From: CANLBN01 sp965230205
Lineage (GTDB): Bacteria > Pseudomonadota > Gammaproteobacteria > Pseudomonadales > Cellvibrionaceae
Reading direction: 5' to 3'
Length of the DNA stretch: 64,000 nucleotides
Assembly: GCA_965230205.1 (NCBI GenBank)
Contig: OZ245996.1
Coordinates: 1,426,001-1,490,000 of the forward strand
In this document: positions 43,701 through 51,670 of the stretch, one piece after another
Layout: the number at the start of each line of letters is the position of its first letter
Numbering within the stretch: position 1 is the stretch's first letter
Made by a program: the position numbers and the translations under genes
Notes under the pieces: model-generated
What the model saw: the letters and a program-made list of their open reading frames with translations, nothing else
Databases searched by the model: none
Told to the model about the DNA's origin: nothing

Positions 43701-44003
43701 TTATAAAAACTCTCCTAATGATTCAATAAAGCTTTTGGTTTTGACAGGTTTAAACGGCTGGCCGTTGGTTTTAAGTTCGGGTGTGCCTTCGATGGTTTCG
43801 GGTTTCTTTTCTACGTTGACTGGCTCTGGTTCTTCAATTGGGGTTAATCGGTTTTGTATCCGGGCTTTGGCTTCTTTGCTTTGGTAGCTGGTAAAGGTGC
43901 GGCAACTGGTGCAGTTAATAAAATATTTTTTGCCATCAAATTGGACCGGTTGCGTGTCGTTGCACTCCGGGCAATTAGCATGGCCTTTGGTGGTTTTAGG
44001 CAT
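43701..44003 (-). CDS. Zinc-ribbon phage protein
   Basis: The protein has 100 residues. A zinc ribbon near the N-terminus uses CPEC and CTSC as ligand pairs (about residues 11-14 and 31-34). The rest is charged and probably disordered. It overlaps the Rep gene end by 8 bases. Zinc-ribbon proteins behind replication genes often bind DNA, but no specific role can be stated. Confidence 0.65.
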   Translation of the reverse strand: MPKTTKGHANCPECNDTQPVQFDGKKYFINCTSCRTFTSYQSKEAKARIQNRLTPIEEPEPVNVEKKPETIEGTPELKTNGQPFKPVKTKSFIESLGEFL

Positions 44004-45609
44004 AATTCAACTCCTGTGGTGATGACGAATAGGGATATTCTAATACTGTGGGTGCAGTAAACGTGTTGATGTATTCTGTAAAGAGATTACCGGACGATTC
44101 CGGAACGCTGTCCAGTTGTTTGGCTTCTTGTTCGTAATCATTTTTGACTTGATGCCACTCGGTGTCGCTCCGGTTTGTCCATTCGGGAACTTTTGCAATT
44201 CGCCGCCAGAGTTTGCGCCGTTCTATTTTTTTATAGAGGGTATTAAAGTAAAGGGAGTCTTTCGCTTCCGGATGTTTACCGGGTAGCCATGCCATGCCGG
44301 GTTCTTTGGGTGGCAGGAACTCATTACCGGGATCGTCTTCATTTACACACCAATTAAAAAACCGGTAGGCATCGCCCGTGTTTTTAATGACAACTTGGTA
44401 CTGGTTACAACGAATAGGTAGCTTGTTTAAGGTCTCTCGGACCTTAGCCAGTTTTTTACCGAGTCGTTGGCGCAAACCTTTTTTGTCTTTGGGGATGGTG
44501 GAGAGCGCTTTATTTAAGCGTTTACGTTCTCGGAATTGCTCGCCGTATTTTTGGGTAAGGTGGTCGTACACATCGACAATCAATTGGCTAACGATATGCA
44601 GTTGTGCCTTTGTGTAAGTTACCCAACCGGGCGCTCGTGCCACTGAACTAATGCCGTACCGGTTGCCTTTGACTTCGCCTTGGGTGTCGTTGTCTTGTGC
44701 TTTAGAGAGGTAGCCAGCCGCTTTTGCCATATAAGCACCGGCACACAGGGAATCTTTAATTTTTTCTAAATGAAAATAACCATTGCTCCATAGCTTTTCG
44801 ATACGAGCCGCCCATTCTTTAAAAAGTCGGAAGTCCACACGCCAGCCTAAGAGTATATGAATATGGGGATTATCTTCGCCGTCTTCGTTTTTAGGCACTT
44901 CTACCACCCAACAATAAGGTAAGCCTTCGGGGTGGCCGTCAATGCGTTCTCCGCTTTTGGTAGTCCAACCGCGTTGATACATTTTCTGTAGGGCATCCAT
45001 AGTGCGGGAAACTTCTTTTTGTATCGTAGTTTCACCACTGACGATTTTTTCTCTGACTGCTTCCTTAAAGGTGCCGGTGACAAAGGTTTTATAGCCGCCT
45101 TTTTTCGCGGCCATAAACGCGCAGCTTTCCGCGATCTTAGATGCTCCTCTATGGGATAGCATGTCAGAAATACGCTGCCCGGCTTGTTCGGGTGGTTGTA
45201 GGTTTTGGCCGTCCACTTCGGTGCGTAGTCGCCACTCGTCAGCCCATTCTTTAAATTCCACCACCGCACGACAGCCCGGCGTATTCAATGGCGTGTGATA
45301 TTTTTTATATTCGACTTCAGTAAAACGAGGCTCTGTCGTTTCACCAGTTTCAAGCATGTGTTGGTGATTGTGTTTAAGGCGGCGTTCGTCCGTTTGAAAA
45401 ATAGATTTTTTATGTTGTAAATTTAGCGTTTCGTCGACTGTCGGACTTTTGGACGCCTTGACTAGCCTATGCCTTTCCGCTTCGCTGCAAGGCTTGCCAC
45501 CAAATGACTGGACCTGATTTAAGGTCATGCCATCGGCGAACACAAAAAACGGGTCAAGTGACCCGTTAAATGTTTTTGTTGGTAAAAGGTGTTTGGGAAG
45601 GGTTGTCAT
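43996..45609 (-). CDS. HUH-type replication initiator (rolling-circle Rep)
   Basis: The protein has 537 residues. The HUH metal motif is visible as NPHIHILL, and the tyrosine motif as YMAKAAGYLSKA with two Tyr separated by six residues. Upstream, FVTGTFKEAV fits Rep motif 1. Long charged flanks surround the core. These endonucleases nick the origin on one strand and join the 5' end through Tyr, starting rolling-circle replication. PM2 encodes a comparable protein, P12. The origin is probably within or near this gene, but I could not locate a nick site. Confidence 0.8.
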   Translation of the reverse strand: MTTLPKHLLPTKTFNGSLDPFFVFADGMTLNQVQSFGGKPCSEAERHRLVKASKSPTVDETLNLQHKKSIFQTDERRLKHNHQHMLETGETTEPRFTEVEYKKYHTPLNTPGCRAVVEFKEWADEWRLRTEVDGQNLQPPEQAGQRISDMLSHRGASKIAESCAFMAAKKGGYKTFVTGTFKEAVREKIVSGETTIQKEVSRTMDALQKMYQRGWTTKSGERIDGHPEGLPYCWVVEVPKNEDGEDNPHIHILLGWRVDFRLFKEWAARIEKLWSNGYFHLEKIKDSLCAGAYMAKAAGYLSKAQDNDTQGEVKGNRYGISSVARAPGWVTYTKAQLHIVSQLIVDVYDHLTQKYGEQFRERKRLNKALSTIPKDKKGLRQRLGKKLAKVRETLNKLPIRCNQYQVVIKNTGDAYRFFNWCVNEDDPGNEFLPPKEPGMAWLPGKHPEAKDSLYFNTLYKKIERRKLWRRIAKVPEWTNRSDTEWHQVKNDYEQEAKQLDSVPESSGNLFTEYINTFTAPTVLEYPYSSSPQELNYA

Positions 45610-45761
45610 TCGTTCGGTTGTTCCTCGTAAACATCCACTAAAAAACCGTCATTGCAATTGGTAACTAAACACGCTTTGCCTTCTGCATTTTGTTGATTGA
45701 TAAACAGGGCGGCATCGGGGTAGGCGTCAAAAATTTCGGTATTGATGATCTCTATTGCCAT
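45606..45761 (-). CDS. Small phage early protein (51 residues)
   Basis: The protein is acidic, with a Cys pair (GKACLVTNC) and no membrane segment. Its stop overlaps the Rep start (ATGA), so translation is coupled. It is preceded without gap by the 49-residue gene. The function is unknown. Confidence 0.5.
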   Translation of the reverse strand: MAIEIINTEIFDAYPDAALFINQQNAEGKACLVTNCNDGFLVDVYEEQPNE

Positions 45762-45911
45762 TTATTCTGTGCCTCGATAGAGGTGCATTAAGATTTGATT
45801 GTTGGCGATTTCAAGTCGACAAAAATAATCATTTTCGATCAGTGAATTAGCAATGGCTTGTGCTTCCTGTACATCGTTAAAGCGGTAGGTTTTAATTTTT
45901 TCAATCATCAT
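45762..45911 (-). CDS. Small phage early protein (49 residues)
   Basis: The frame begins with two Met codons and reads one strand-helix-strand unit (KTYRFNDVQEAQAIANSLIEN and FCRLEIANNQILMHLY). Its start overlaps the stop of the 149-residue gene and its stop is directly followed by the next start. The function is unknown. Confidence 0.5.
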   Translation of the reverse strand: MMIEKIKTYRFNDVQEAQAIANSLIENDYFCRLEIANNQILMHLYRGTE

Positions 45912-46357
45912 GCGGCGTGCTCCTGTGGGTGTTCAAAACCGGGAATGGGTGGTTCTTGTTGTTTAAGGGTTTCGCGCCGGGCTTCAGCCCAGCGCTTGTA
46001 AAAGTCATCGGTAAAATCCCAGTCAGCAAATAAGGTGACGGAGGCGGCGAGGAATTGCTCACAGGCTTTGGTTAATACTTCGCGTTGTGCGGGGGTAAAG
46101 TCTTCGATGGGGGTTTCCGGATAAATACCGGTAAAGACCTCGCCACATTCCCGGTAGGCAATGGATAGCAAAGCAACTCGCGCCCATAAGGGCAGCATCT
46201 GCCATGCGAAACCAAAACAATCAAAATCATCGAGATGTTGATCATCCTTTAGCGTACCGGCCAGCCCATCCATTAATCGATTGAAGTGGTCAGCATCCCG
46301 AATTGATAGCTGAATATTAGCGAGGTGGTTTTTAATCAAAGAGGGAGAGAGCATCAT
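45908..46357 (-). CDS. Phage early hypothetical protein
   Basis: The protein has 149 residues, acidic and mostly helical with many Trp and Phe (DDFDCFGFAWQMLPLWARVALLS). It overlaps the start of the HTH gene's stop by one base and the next gene by 4 bases. No family is recognised. It is the second gene of the early operon controlled from the LexA-box promoter. Confidence 0.55.
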   Translation of the reverse strand: MMLSPSLIKNHLANIQLSIRDADHFNRLMDGLAGTLKDDQHLDDFDCFGFAWQMLPLWARVALLSIAYRECGEVFTGIYPETPIEDFTPAQREVLTKACEQFLAASVTLFADWDFTDDFYKRWAEARRETLKQQEPPIPGFEHPQEHAA

Positions 46358-46572
46358 TAAGCGCGTAACTCCTGTTCGTTCTTAATACAGTAAATAGTGC
46401 GTGCGGCCATATTCACTAAGCGACGCTTACCGATTTTGACAGTGGGTAAAAGTCCTTTTGCAATCCAGCCTTCAACGGTTCGAGCGGTGACGCCCACTTG
46501 TTGGGCATATTGTTCGATTGTCATTTCAGGAACAGGAATGGTGACTAAGGTGTTATTAAAGGTTTCGTTCAT
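46357..46572 (-). CDS. Excisionase/AlpA-like HTH protein
   Basis: The protein has 71 residues from the ATG at 46572, chosen because GGAGA lies about 10 bases upstream. It contains a MerR-like winged helix: EQYAQQVGVTARTVEGWIAKGLLPTVKIGKRRLVN. Such proteins act as excisionases or early activators in prophages. As first gene of the early operon it is well placed to steer the switch from integrated state to replication. Confidence 0.72.
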   Translation of the reverse strand: MNETFNNTLVTIPVPEMTIEQYAQQVGVTARTVEGWIAKGLLPTVKIGKRRLVNMAARTIYCIKNEQELRA

Positions 46573-47028
46573 TAATGCTTTCTCCGTGTAAACAAAAATT
46601 CCAGACAAAAAAATCCCGTTAAGCTAAATCGGTAAATTCAGCTCAATGATTATTGTTTTGGGTGTGATGCAAATTTGGCGCTTGAGGAAAGCGGGAAGCA
46701 GCCAGAATAATTACGGCTTCATGCACCTTAAAAATGGGCTAGTAGGGTGTTAGAACATGATTCTCCAGTGGTGTGTGAATATGGGTGCAATTATACTGTT
46801 TATAAATACAGTATTCTATGTTTTGGAAAGGTAAAAACTCTCAGAAATTATTAAATAAAAACAAAGGGTTACGGAGTGAAACGCAATTCTACGCTATAAC
46901 CCTCGATAACTAGACTTAGACTGATTTTTTATAAGGAATTGAGAAGAAAGGAAGGTAAGCGCTGTGTTTAGCCTCAGTGCCACGTAATACAACGCTTTTT
47001 ACATATAACCGGGTTTATATATAGAAGC
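46573..47028. other. Early control region of the prophage
   Basis: This gap of 456 bases holds the SOS-type promoter of the early operon (LexA box 46796-46811) and, further right, an inverted repeat AGGGTTA/TAACCCT at about 46864-46903 that may terminate the repressor transcript. No gene is seen. Confidence 0.4.
46790..46811 (-). promoter_or_regulatory. LexA box and -10 of the early phage operon
   Basis: CTGTTTATAAATACAG at 46796-46811 matches the gammaproteobacterial LexA consensus (CTGT-N8-ACAG). On the minus strand TATAAT follows immediately at 46795-46790, so LexA would cover the spacer of the promoter for the early operon. Confidence 0.7.
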
Positions 47029-47298
47029 TTATTCTTTGTGGCAGTCGATGATTTCTTGCCAGACCTCATCGAAAATGGCTCTATCTCCATTTGATATGGC
47101 GTTAAGTAAATCAAAAAACTCTGTTATATCTAGGCGGCGTTCTAACCTTTCTATCTTTGAAATATCAGGCTGAATAAACCCCATCCTGTCAGCAAGGTCT
47201 GTTTGGGATAATTTTGCTGCTTTCCTTGCTTTAACCAATACCTTTATCGAATTAATGTATCTTTCATCATGAATGGTTGATGGTCTTTGGTTTTGCAT
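47029..47298 (-). CDS. XRE-family repressor-like protein
   Basis: The protein has about 89 residues from the ATG at 47298; a TTG at 47370 would give 113. The helix-turn-helix reads AAKLSQTDLADRMGFIQPDISKIERLERRLD. There is no LexA-like (S24) protease domain, so it cannot be cleaved in the SOS response like lambda CI. It is divergent from the small gene at 47421 and probably maintains lysogeny. Confidence 0.72.
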   Translation of the reverse strand: MQNQRPSTIHDERYINSIKVLVKARKAAKLSQTDLADRMGFIQPDISKIERLERRLDITEFFDLLNAISNGDRAIFDEVWQEIIDCHKE

Positions 47299-47420
47299 AA
47301 GGGGTTCCGGCAATAAAGCATTATGACTTTCAGGCCGGGAGATTTGACGGTATAAATCAAAATATGCCAAAATCGCATATTAAGGAACACAATATAATCT
47401 CTCAATTAAGGAAGCTAAAA

Positions 47421-47666
47421 ATGATCTATTCCCATTCTATGGTTAACCCCATTATCCAAGGCGAATCAGTGGATACTCTTATAGAGGTCGCTAATTGCCT
47501 GGATTACCTTTCGAGTACTTTCAGCTCTATTGCTATCGATGATGCGCCACCACAGGCGCATTTGGGACTTTCTGTTTTAATGGAGTGTGTGCTGTATGCC
47601 GTTCGCCACGAAGTAGAGCGCCTGAAAGAGTATCCAACCCCTAATCTACCCACTCAGACTCAGTAG
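47421..47666 (+). CDS. Small phage hypothetical protein upstream of integrase
   Basis: The protein has 81 residues from the ATG at 47421, preceded by AAGGA at a good distance; an ATG at 47364 would add 19 residues. It is helical with no membrane segment (ESVDTLIEVANCLDYLSSTFSS). A TATAAT at 47393-47398 may be its -10. The function is unknown. Confidence 0.5.
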   Translation: MIYSHSMVNPIIQGESVDTLIEVANCLDYLSSTFSSIAIDDAPPQAHLGLSVLMECVLYAVRHEVERLKEYPTPNLPTQTQ

Positions 47667-47693
47667 CATTCTGCTAATACTCATTATGTTATA

Positions 47694-47709
47694 CTGTTTT
47701 TATATACAG
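47694..47709 (+). promoter_or_regulatory. LexA box before the integrase gene
   Basis: CTGTTTTTATATACAG fits CTGT-N8-ACAG. It overlaps a TATACT -10-like hexamer at 47690-47695 and lies 17 bases ahead of the integrase start, so integrase expression is probably also under LexA control. Confidence 0.68.
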
Positions 47710-47726
47710 TGTTTAAGGGAGGCTTT

Positions 47727-48713
47727 ATGACAGTTAAAAAGCAGGCTAATGGAGGCTATCAAGCCAGATTTCAATTTGATGGTAAGCGCTACAAAAGAAG
47801 CTTTAAAACTAGCCGAGATGCCCGAGCATGGGAGGCCGATACTTTAAGGCAACTTGCTTCGGGTGATATACCTGTTGTGCAAAAGGACAAGCGGCATTTA
47901 TCAGAGCTAGTCGATCTTTGGTTTAAATTGCATGGCTATACCTTAAAGGACGGTAAGCGCCGATTAAGCCGATTACACCACATTACTAAATTAATGAATG
48001 ACCCTATTGCTCGCCAGCTAAATGCCAGCCGATTTAGTCAATACCGTGCCATGCGTTTGGAGCAAGGCAGTAGTGAGAATAACTGTAACCGAGAGCTTGC
48101 CTATATAAAGGCGCTATTTAATGAGTTGATTAGACAGGAGCAGTGGGCTTATGAAAACCCTGTGGCTAAAGTTCGCAAGATGAAGTTTGACGAAAAGGAA
48201 ATGCGATATCTGACTCAAGATGAGATACAACTATTACTAGGTGCTTGTAAGCAGAGCAAAAGCGAGTCTTTAGTTAATGTGGTGGAAATTTGTCTAAGAA
48301 CAGGCGCTAGATGGAGTGAAGCAAATGATTTGAGCCCCAATGATATAAAGATAGAAGGGCAAAGGGCATGGATCACTTATGAAGGAACCAAAAGCGGCAA
48401 GGTTAGGCGAGTACCAGTTGATGTTGAATTTGCTCGTTCGGTAAGAGGCAACCGTATAGGGACTGGCCGGTTATTTACCGATTGCTTATCAGCTTTTCGG
48501 CGAGCCACAGAAAAAGCAGGTATTGAATTACCTGCTGGTCAGGCAACACATGTTTTACGCCACAGCTTTGCCAGTCATTATATGATGAATGGTGGGGACT
48601 TATTAAAGCTGCAAAAGTTGCTGGGCCATTCAACGGTACTTATGACAATGCGCTATGCTCATCTGGCCCCGGACGCTCTTGATGATGTACTGGGAAAGCA
48701 CGCTCTAAACTAA
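47727..48713 (+). CDS. int: Tyrosine-family phage integrase
   Basis: The protein has 328 residues from the ATG at 47727, which has AGGGAGG just upstream. The N-terminal part (KRYKRSFKTSRDARAWEADTL) is an arm-binding domain. The catalytic domain has R in CLRTGARWSE, HVLRHSF, and the final nucleophile Tyr in MTMRYAHL. It would integrate the circular phage genome into the tRNA-Phe gene next door. Its stop is immediately followed by the arm-type repeats and, 81 bases later, the att core. PM2 itself has no integrase as far as I recall. Confidence 0.87.
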   Translation: MTVKKQANGGYQARFQFDGKRYKRSFKTSRDARAWEADTLRQLASGDIPVVQKDKRHLSELVDLWFKLHGYTLKDGKRRLSRLHHITKLMNDPIARQLNASRFSQYRAMRLEQGSSENNCNRELAYIKALFNELIRQEQWAYENPVAKVRKMKFDEKEMRYLTQDEIQLLLGACKQSKSESLVNVVEICLRTGARWSEANDLSPNDIKIEGQRAWITYEGTKSGKVRRVPVDVEFARSVRGNRIGTGRLFTDCLSAFRRATEKAGIELPAGQATHVLRHSFASHYMMNGGDLLKLQKLLGHSTVLMTMRYAHLAPDALDDVLGKHALN

Positions 48714-48714
48714 T

Positions 48715-48735
48715 GTGGCCCAAAAGTGGCCCAAA
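48715..48735 (+). repeat. Integrase arm-type site, right end
   Basis: The same 21 bases as at 33859-33879 (two copies of GTGGCCCAAA), same orientation, starting one base after the integrase stop. The distance to the att core is 81 bases, as on the left. Confidence 0.65.
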
Positions 48736-48800
48736 CTGAAAACACACAAAAATAACAAAAATTTAAATTCTTGTAAGTGTTTGATTTTTAAGGGAAATAA

Positions 48801-48876
48801 TGGTGCCCGGAGGCGGAATCGAACCACCGACACGAGGATTTTCAATCCTCTGCTCTACCAACTGAGCTATCCGGGC
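48801..48876 (-). tRNA. tRNA-Phe (GAA), attR site
   Basis: The minus strand folds as a complete tRNA: acceptor GCCCGGA/TCCGGGC, D arm AGCTCAGTTGGTAGAGC, anticodon loop TTGAAAA with GAA, T arm with GGTTCGATTCC, and encoded CCA. It is very similar to the E. coli tRNA-Phe gene. It contains the 32-base att core at 48817-48848 and was kept intact by the integration. Confidence 0.95.
48817..48848. repeat. attR core repeat
   Basis: Identical over 32 bases to 33746-33777 and lying within the tRNA-Phe gene. It marks the right boundary of the prophage. Confidence 0.85.
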
Positions 48877-49007
48877 CTAAGGGAGGCTGGCCTTTTTGGC
48901 CGAGGCGCGTATTAAAGAGATTTTGGCCGCTGGAGTCAAGTGTTTTAGGCCGCTAATGGGCCTCTATCGCTTATTAAGCCTGTTTATTAATCAATAACTT
49001 AAGGGTT

Positions 49008-49472
49008 TTAGGCCAGGTCGTGCTGGGAAGTATCAAATTTGATGCATTTGATGCTCACTGATGTGGTGAACTTATGCATATCGCTGTGCTTATAGAGCAC
49101 TCTCTGGCAAAAGGCCTCGTATTCGAAGATATCGGCAACATTGATAATCAGTACAAAATCCACCGTGCCTGTCACCTGGTAGCATTGTTTGACCTCTGGG
49201 GCTTTTAGAATCATATCGACAAAGGTTTTTCTGAGTTCGGCTCTATCGGACCTCATTTCAACATCAACGACCATATTAAGCCTGCGCTGAAAGCTGTCCG
49301 TTGAAACGATAGCGACGATGCGGTCAATAACGCCTTCGGCCTTTAAGCGTTGTACCCGCTTTAAGCAGGCCGGGGCCGATAAGCCAACCTTTTCGGCTAG
49401 TGCTAAATTAGTCTGGTCGGCATTTTCCTGTAGCTCGTGGAGTATACGAATATCAATATTACTGAGTTTCAT
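49008..49472 (-). CDS. Lrp/AsnC-family transcriptional regulator
   Basis: The protein has 154 residues. The N-terminal helix-turn-helix reads DQTNLALAEKVGLSAPACLKRVQRLKAEGVI. The C-terminal RAM domain begins at about residue 70 and would bind an amino acid. It is divergent from the Gate-domain membrane protein with a 158-base gap and may regulate it, which would suit an amino-acid or nucleoside transport role (inference). Confidence 0.87.
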   Translation of the reverse strand: MKLSNIDIRILHELQENADQTNLALAEKVGLSAPACLKRVQRLKAEGVIDRIVAIVSTDSFQRRLNMVVDVEMRSDRAELRKTFVDMILKAPEVKQCYQVTGTVDFVLIINVADIFEYEAFCQRVLYKHSDMHKFTTSVSIKCIKFDTSQHDLA

Positions 49473-49630
49473 TAATAATATTTCATTTTATAAAGAGTTT
49501 AGAAATTATAATTTCATTATTGATCAATAAAAAGCATTAATTATTTTGCTAATTGCTAAGCTATGCGCTGGTTTTATAAGAGTCGAGCTTAAAGCGCCGA
49601 TGGTGTTAACCGCATTGATAGAGAGATGAA

Positions 49631-50617
49631 ATGAAGGAATGGACTAAACGCCTGCAATTGGGCAATGTGAAGCAAGGTTTTCAACGTTGGTTACACGAAA
49701 CCTGGGTGATTTTTTGGAGCCTGGTAAAGATCATGGTGCCGATACTATTGATTGTGCGCTGTGTCGAGCTGATGGGGTGGATTGAAGCGCTGGGCTTGAT
49801 GATTCAGCCCATTATGGTGTTGGTCGGGTTACCCGGTGAAACAGGCCTGGTATGGATGGCTGCAATGGTCAGTAATATCTATACCGGTATGGCGGTATTT
49901 TATCAGCTAGGTATGGCTGACCAGCTAACGGTGGCTCAGGTAAGTGTGCTGGGCCTTATGATACTGTTGGCTCATGGTTTGCCTGTAGAGGTTGCCATCG
50001 CTCGGGCAACGGGTGTGAGTGTGTGGTTTTCACTTTTGTTGCGTGTTGGTGGTGCTTTGGTACTGGGCGCCTTATTGAGTTATGTTTATAGCCGCTATTC
50101 GCTTTTACAGGAATCGGTTCCTGTATTGTGGCAGCCAGAAATAATTGATTCCAGTTGGCGAGGTTGGTTGATCACTCAAGGGCAAACTTTGCTTGCGGCC
50201 CTGCTGATTATTGCTGCGTTAACCTTGTTAATTCGCATTCTACGATTTTTGGGAATTGAACGATTGATTCATTTTCTATTAGCACCAGTTCTGCGAGCAA
50301 TGGGCATTGGTATAAAAGCCAGCAATATTATGATCGTGGGTTTAACCTTGGGGTTATCGTTTGGTGGTGGCTTATTAATTAAAGAAGCGCGTTCAGGAAA
50401 GATCGAGGGGAAAGATATTTTTATGACCATGGCATTTTTAAGTTTATGCCATAGTGTGATTGAAGATACTTTGTTGATCCTCTTGCTTGGTGCTGATTTA
50501 ACCGCTGTGCTTTGGGTGCGCCTGGTATTCAGCTTATTGGTTATTATTGTACTTGCCCGTTTCTTTAATCGGGTGCCGGCTCATAAACAGCGCTGGTTTT
50601 ATCGGTCAATTAGTTAG
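49631..50617 (+). CDS. Nucleoside-recognition (Gate) domain membrane protein
   Basis: The protein has 328 residues with about eight hydrophobic segments. Two Gate-type repeats are visible: VKIMVPILLIVRCVELMGW with GLVWMAAMVSNIYTGMAVFY, and a second half with GLTLGLSFGGGLLIKEA and FLSLCHSVIEDTLLILLLG. Such proteins are related to spore maturation protein and nucleoside transporter gates. The transported substrate is unknown. A divergent Lrp-type regulator precedes it. Confidence 0.78.
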   Translation: MKEWTKRLQLGNVKQGFQRWLHETWVIFWSLVKIMVPILLIVRCVELMGWIEALGLMIQPIMVLVGLPGETGLVWMAAMVSNIYTGMAVFYQLGMADQLTVAQVSVLGLMILLAHGLPVEVAIARATGVSVWFSLLLRVGGALVLGALLSYVYSRYSLLQESVPVLWQPEIIDSSWRGWLITQGQTLLAALLIIAALTLLIRILRFLGIERLIHFLLAPVLRAMGIGIKASNIMIVGLTLGLSFGGGLLIKEARSGKIEGKDIFMTMAFLSLCHSVIEDTLLILLLGADLTAVLWVRLVFSLLVIIVLARFFNRVPAHKQRWFYRSIS

Positions 50618-50667
50618 CATTTTTCGTAGCGTAATGGCTTCGGGTTTTTAGGAGGTAATTGTTATTA

Positions 50668-51459
50668 ATGAATATTGATAATTATTATAAACAGCAAGGC
50701 TCCGGCCCGCCGATTGTTTTTATTCATGGCTCATTTGCAAGTACATCGACATGGAATGGCATGATAGAAAAGTTGGCCGCAACCCATCAGTGTATTTCTA
50801 TTAAACTCCCGGGCCATTGTGGTATGCCAGACCCGGAAGATTTTGCCAAGCCGACAATGGAAACCGAATTGGCTGTTGTTGAGGGTGTTGTTAATAAGCT
50901 TGTTGGTAATGAGCCTGTTCATCTTGTAGGGCATTCCTATGGCGGTGTGATTGCATTAGCGCAAGCGCTAAAAGGTAATATGGCGTTAAGCCAGTTAACG
51001 TTATTTGAGCCTGTTGCTGTTTGGGTATTTGAAGCCGCAAAAGATGAAGTGATGTCGAAGCGGGTTGAGCAGTTTCTACAGCGTTATCGACATGATGTTT
51101 CTCAGCAAGTGCCATATGTGTGTGGGCAGGTCATTGATTTCTGGGGCGGCGATGGAGCATTCGAAACACTACCCAATTTTATTAAAGATAGTATGGATTT
51201 AATGGTGAGTAATAATATTCGCCATTGGGATATTGCCGATACAGTGACGACTAATTTTGCTGATCTACAAAAAATAACAGTACCAACTTGCTTGGTTCAC
51301 GGTAGTCAATCCAGTGTTGTTGCGCATGCAATCGTTGATCACTTGGATGAGCAGCTACCTAATAGTAAAAAATATATTATTGAAAATGCCAGCCACTTTT
51401 TGGTCACTAGCCATGCTGGCGAATGTACGAAAGTACTTCAACATTCTTTAACTCGTTAA
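50668..51459 (+). CDS. Alpha/beta hydrolase
   Basis: The protein has 263 residues. The ATG at 50668 is chosen, with GGAGG about 12 bases upstream; a TTG at 50659 is the alternative. The oxyanion region is IVFIHGSFASTSTW, the nucleophile elbow is GHSYGG with Ser, and the catalytic His lies in ENASHFLV. It is cytoplasmic, with an unknown ester or C-C bond substrate. It is followed 13 bases later by a small Cys-rich gene. Confidence 0.85.
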   Translation: MNIDNYYKQQGSGPPIVFIHGSFASTSTWNGMIEKLAATHQCISIKLPGHCGMPDPEDFAKPTMETELAVVEGVVNKLVGNEPVHLVGHSYGGVIALAQALKGNMALSQLTLFEPVAVWVFEAAKDEVMSKRVEQFLQRYRHDVSQQVPYVCGQVIDFWGGDGAFETLPNFIKDSMDLMVSNNIRHWDIADTVTTNFADLQKITVPTCLVHGSQSSVVAHAIVDHLDEQLPNSKKYIIENASHFLVTSHAGECTKVLQHSLTR

Positions 51460-51472
51460 TCAGGAGGCTGTT

Positions 51473-51670
51473 ATGCAAGCGATTAATAAATACTGCCCAC
51501 GTTCGGGAAAGCCTGTTGCTGGGGATTCAATAACTACCTATAGAGGTTTAGCAGTTGGATTTTGCAATGCAGGCTGTAGAGATGATTTCGCTAGTCATAT
51601 TGACGACAGGCCGGATGACCGACAATATTTTGATACTTTAATTAAAGAGAATGACCTTAAAGCGGATTAG
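51473..51670 (+). CDS. Small Cys-rich (YHS-like) protein
   Basis: The protein has 65 residues with an AGGAGG site just ahead of the start. The pattern CPRSGKPV near the N-terminus and GFCNAGCRDDF in the middle resembles YHS-type metal-binding motifs. It probably binds a metal or metal cofactor. It is co-directional with the hydrolase gene and ends directly at the MITE-like element. Confidence 0.65.
   Translation: MQAINKYCPRSGKPVAGDSITTYRGLAVGFCNAGCRDDFASHIDDRPDDRQYFDTLIKENDLKAD

Larger units (their letters stand above)
33746..48848. mobile_element. Integrated tailless (corticovirus-like) prophage in tRNA-Phe
   Basis: An element of 15,071 bases per repeat unit is bounded by identical 32-base direct repeats at 33746-33777 and 48817-48848, the right one lying inside tRNA-Phe. 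It carries a tyrosine integrase next to the tRNA, a small repressor-like gene, an excisionase-like HTH gene, an HUH Rep, a packaging ATPase, a double-jelly-roll-like capsid gene, many tiny membrane proteins and lysis genes. All phage genes except the integrase side run on the minus strand. No tail, terminase or portal genes are present, so this is a tailless membrane-containing phage of the PM2-like kind, not a caudovirus. Cargo occupies 34.2-35.9 kb and 40.6-42.3 kb. Confidence 0.85.

Noticed and set aside
33746..48848. Integron integrase gene accompanying the attC-like sites
   Set aside because: The only recombinase found is a phage-type tyrosine integrase adjacent to the tRNA. It does not show the extra IntI patch and serves the att site, so the cassettes lack an integrase here.
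48715..48915. Open frame of 66 codons spanning the integrase stop region and tRNA-Phe
   Set aside because: It reads through the arm repeats and antisense to the tRNA gene. It has no ribosome binding site and no protein-like features.
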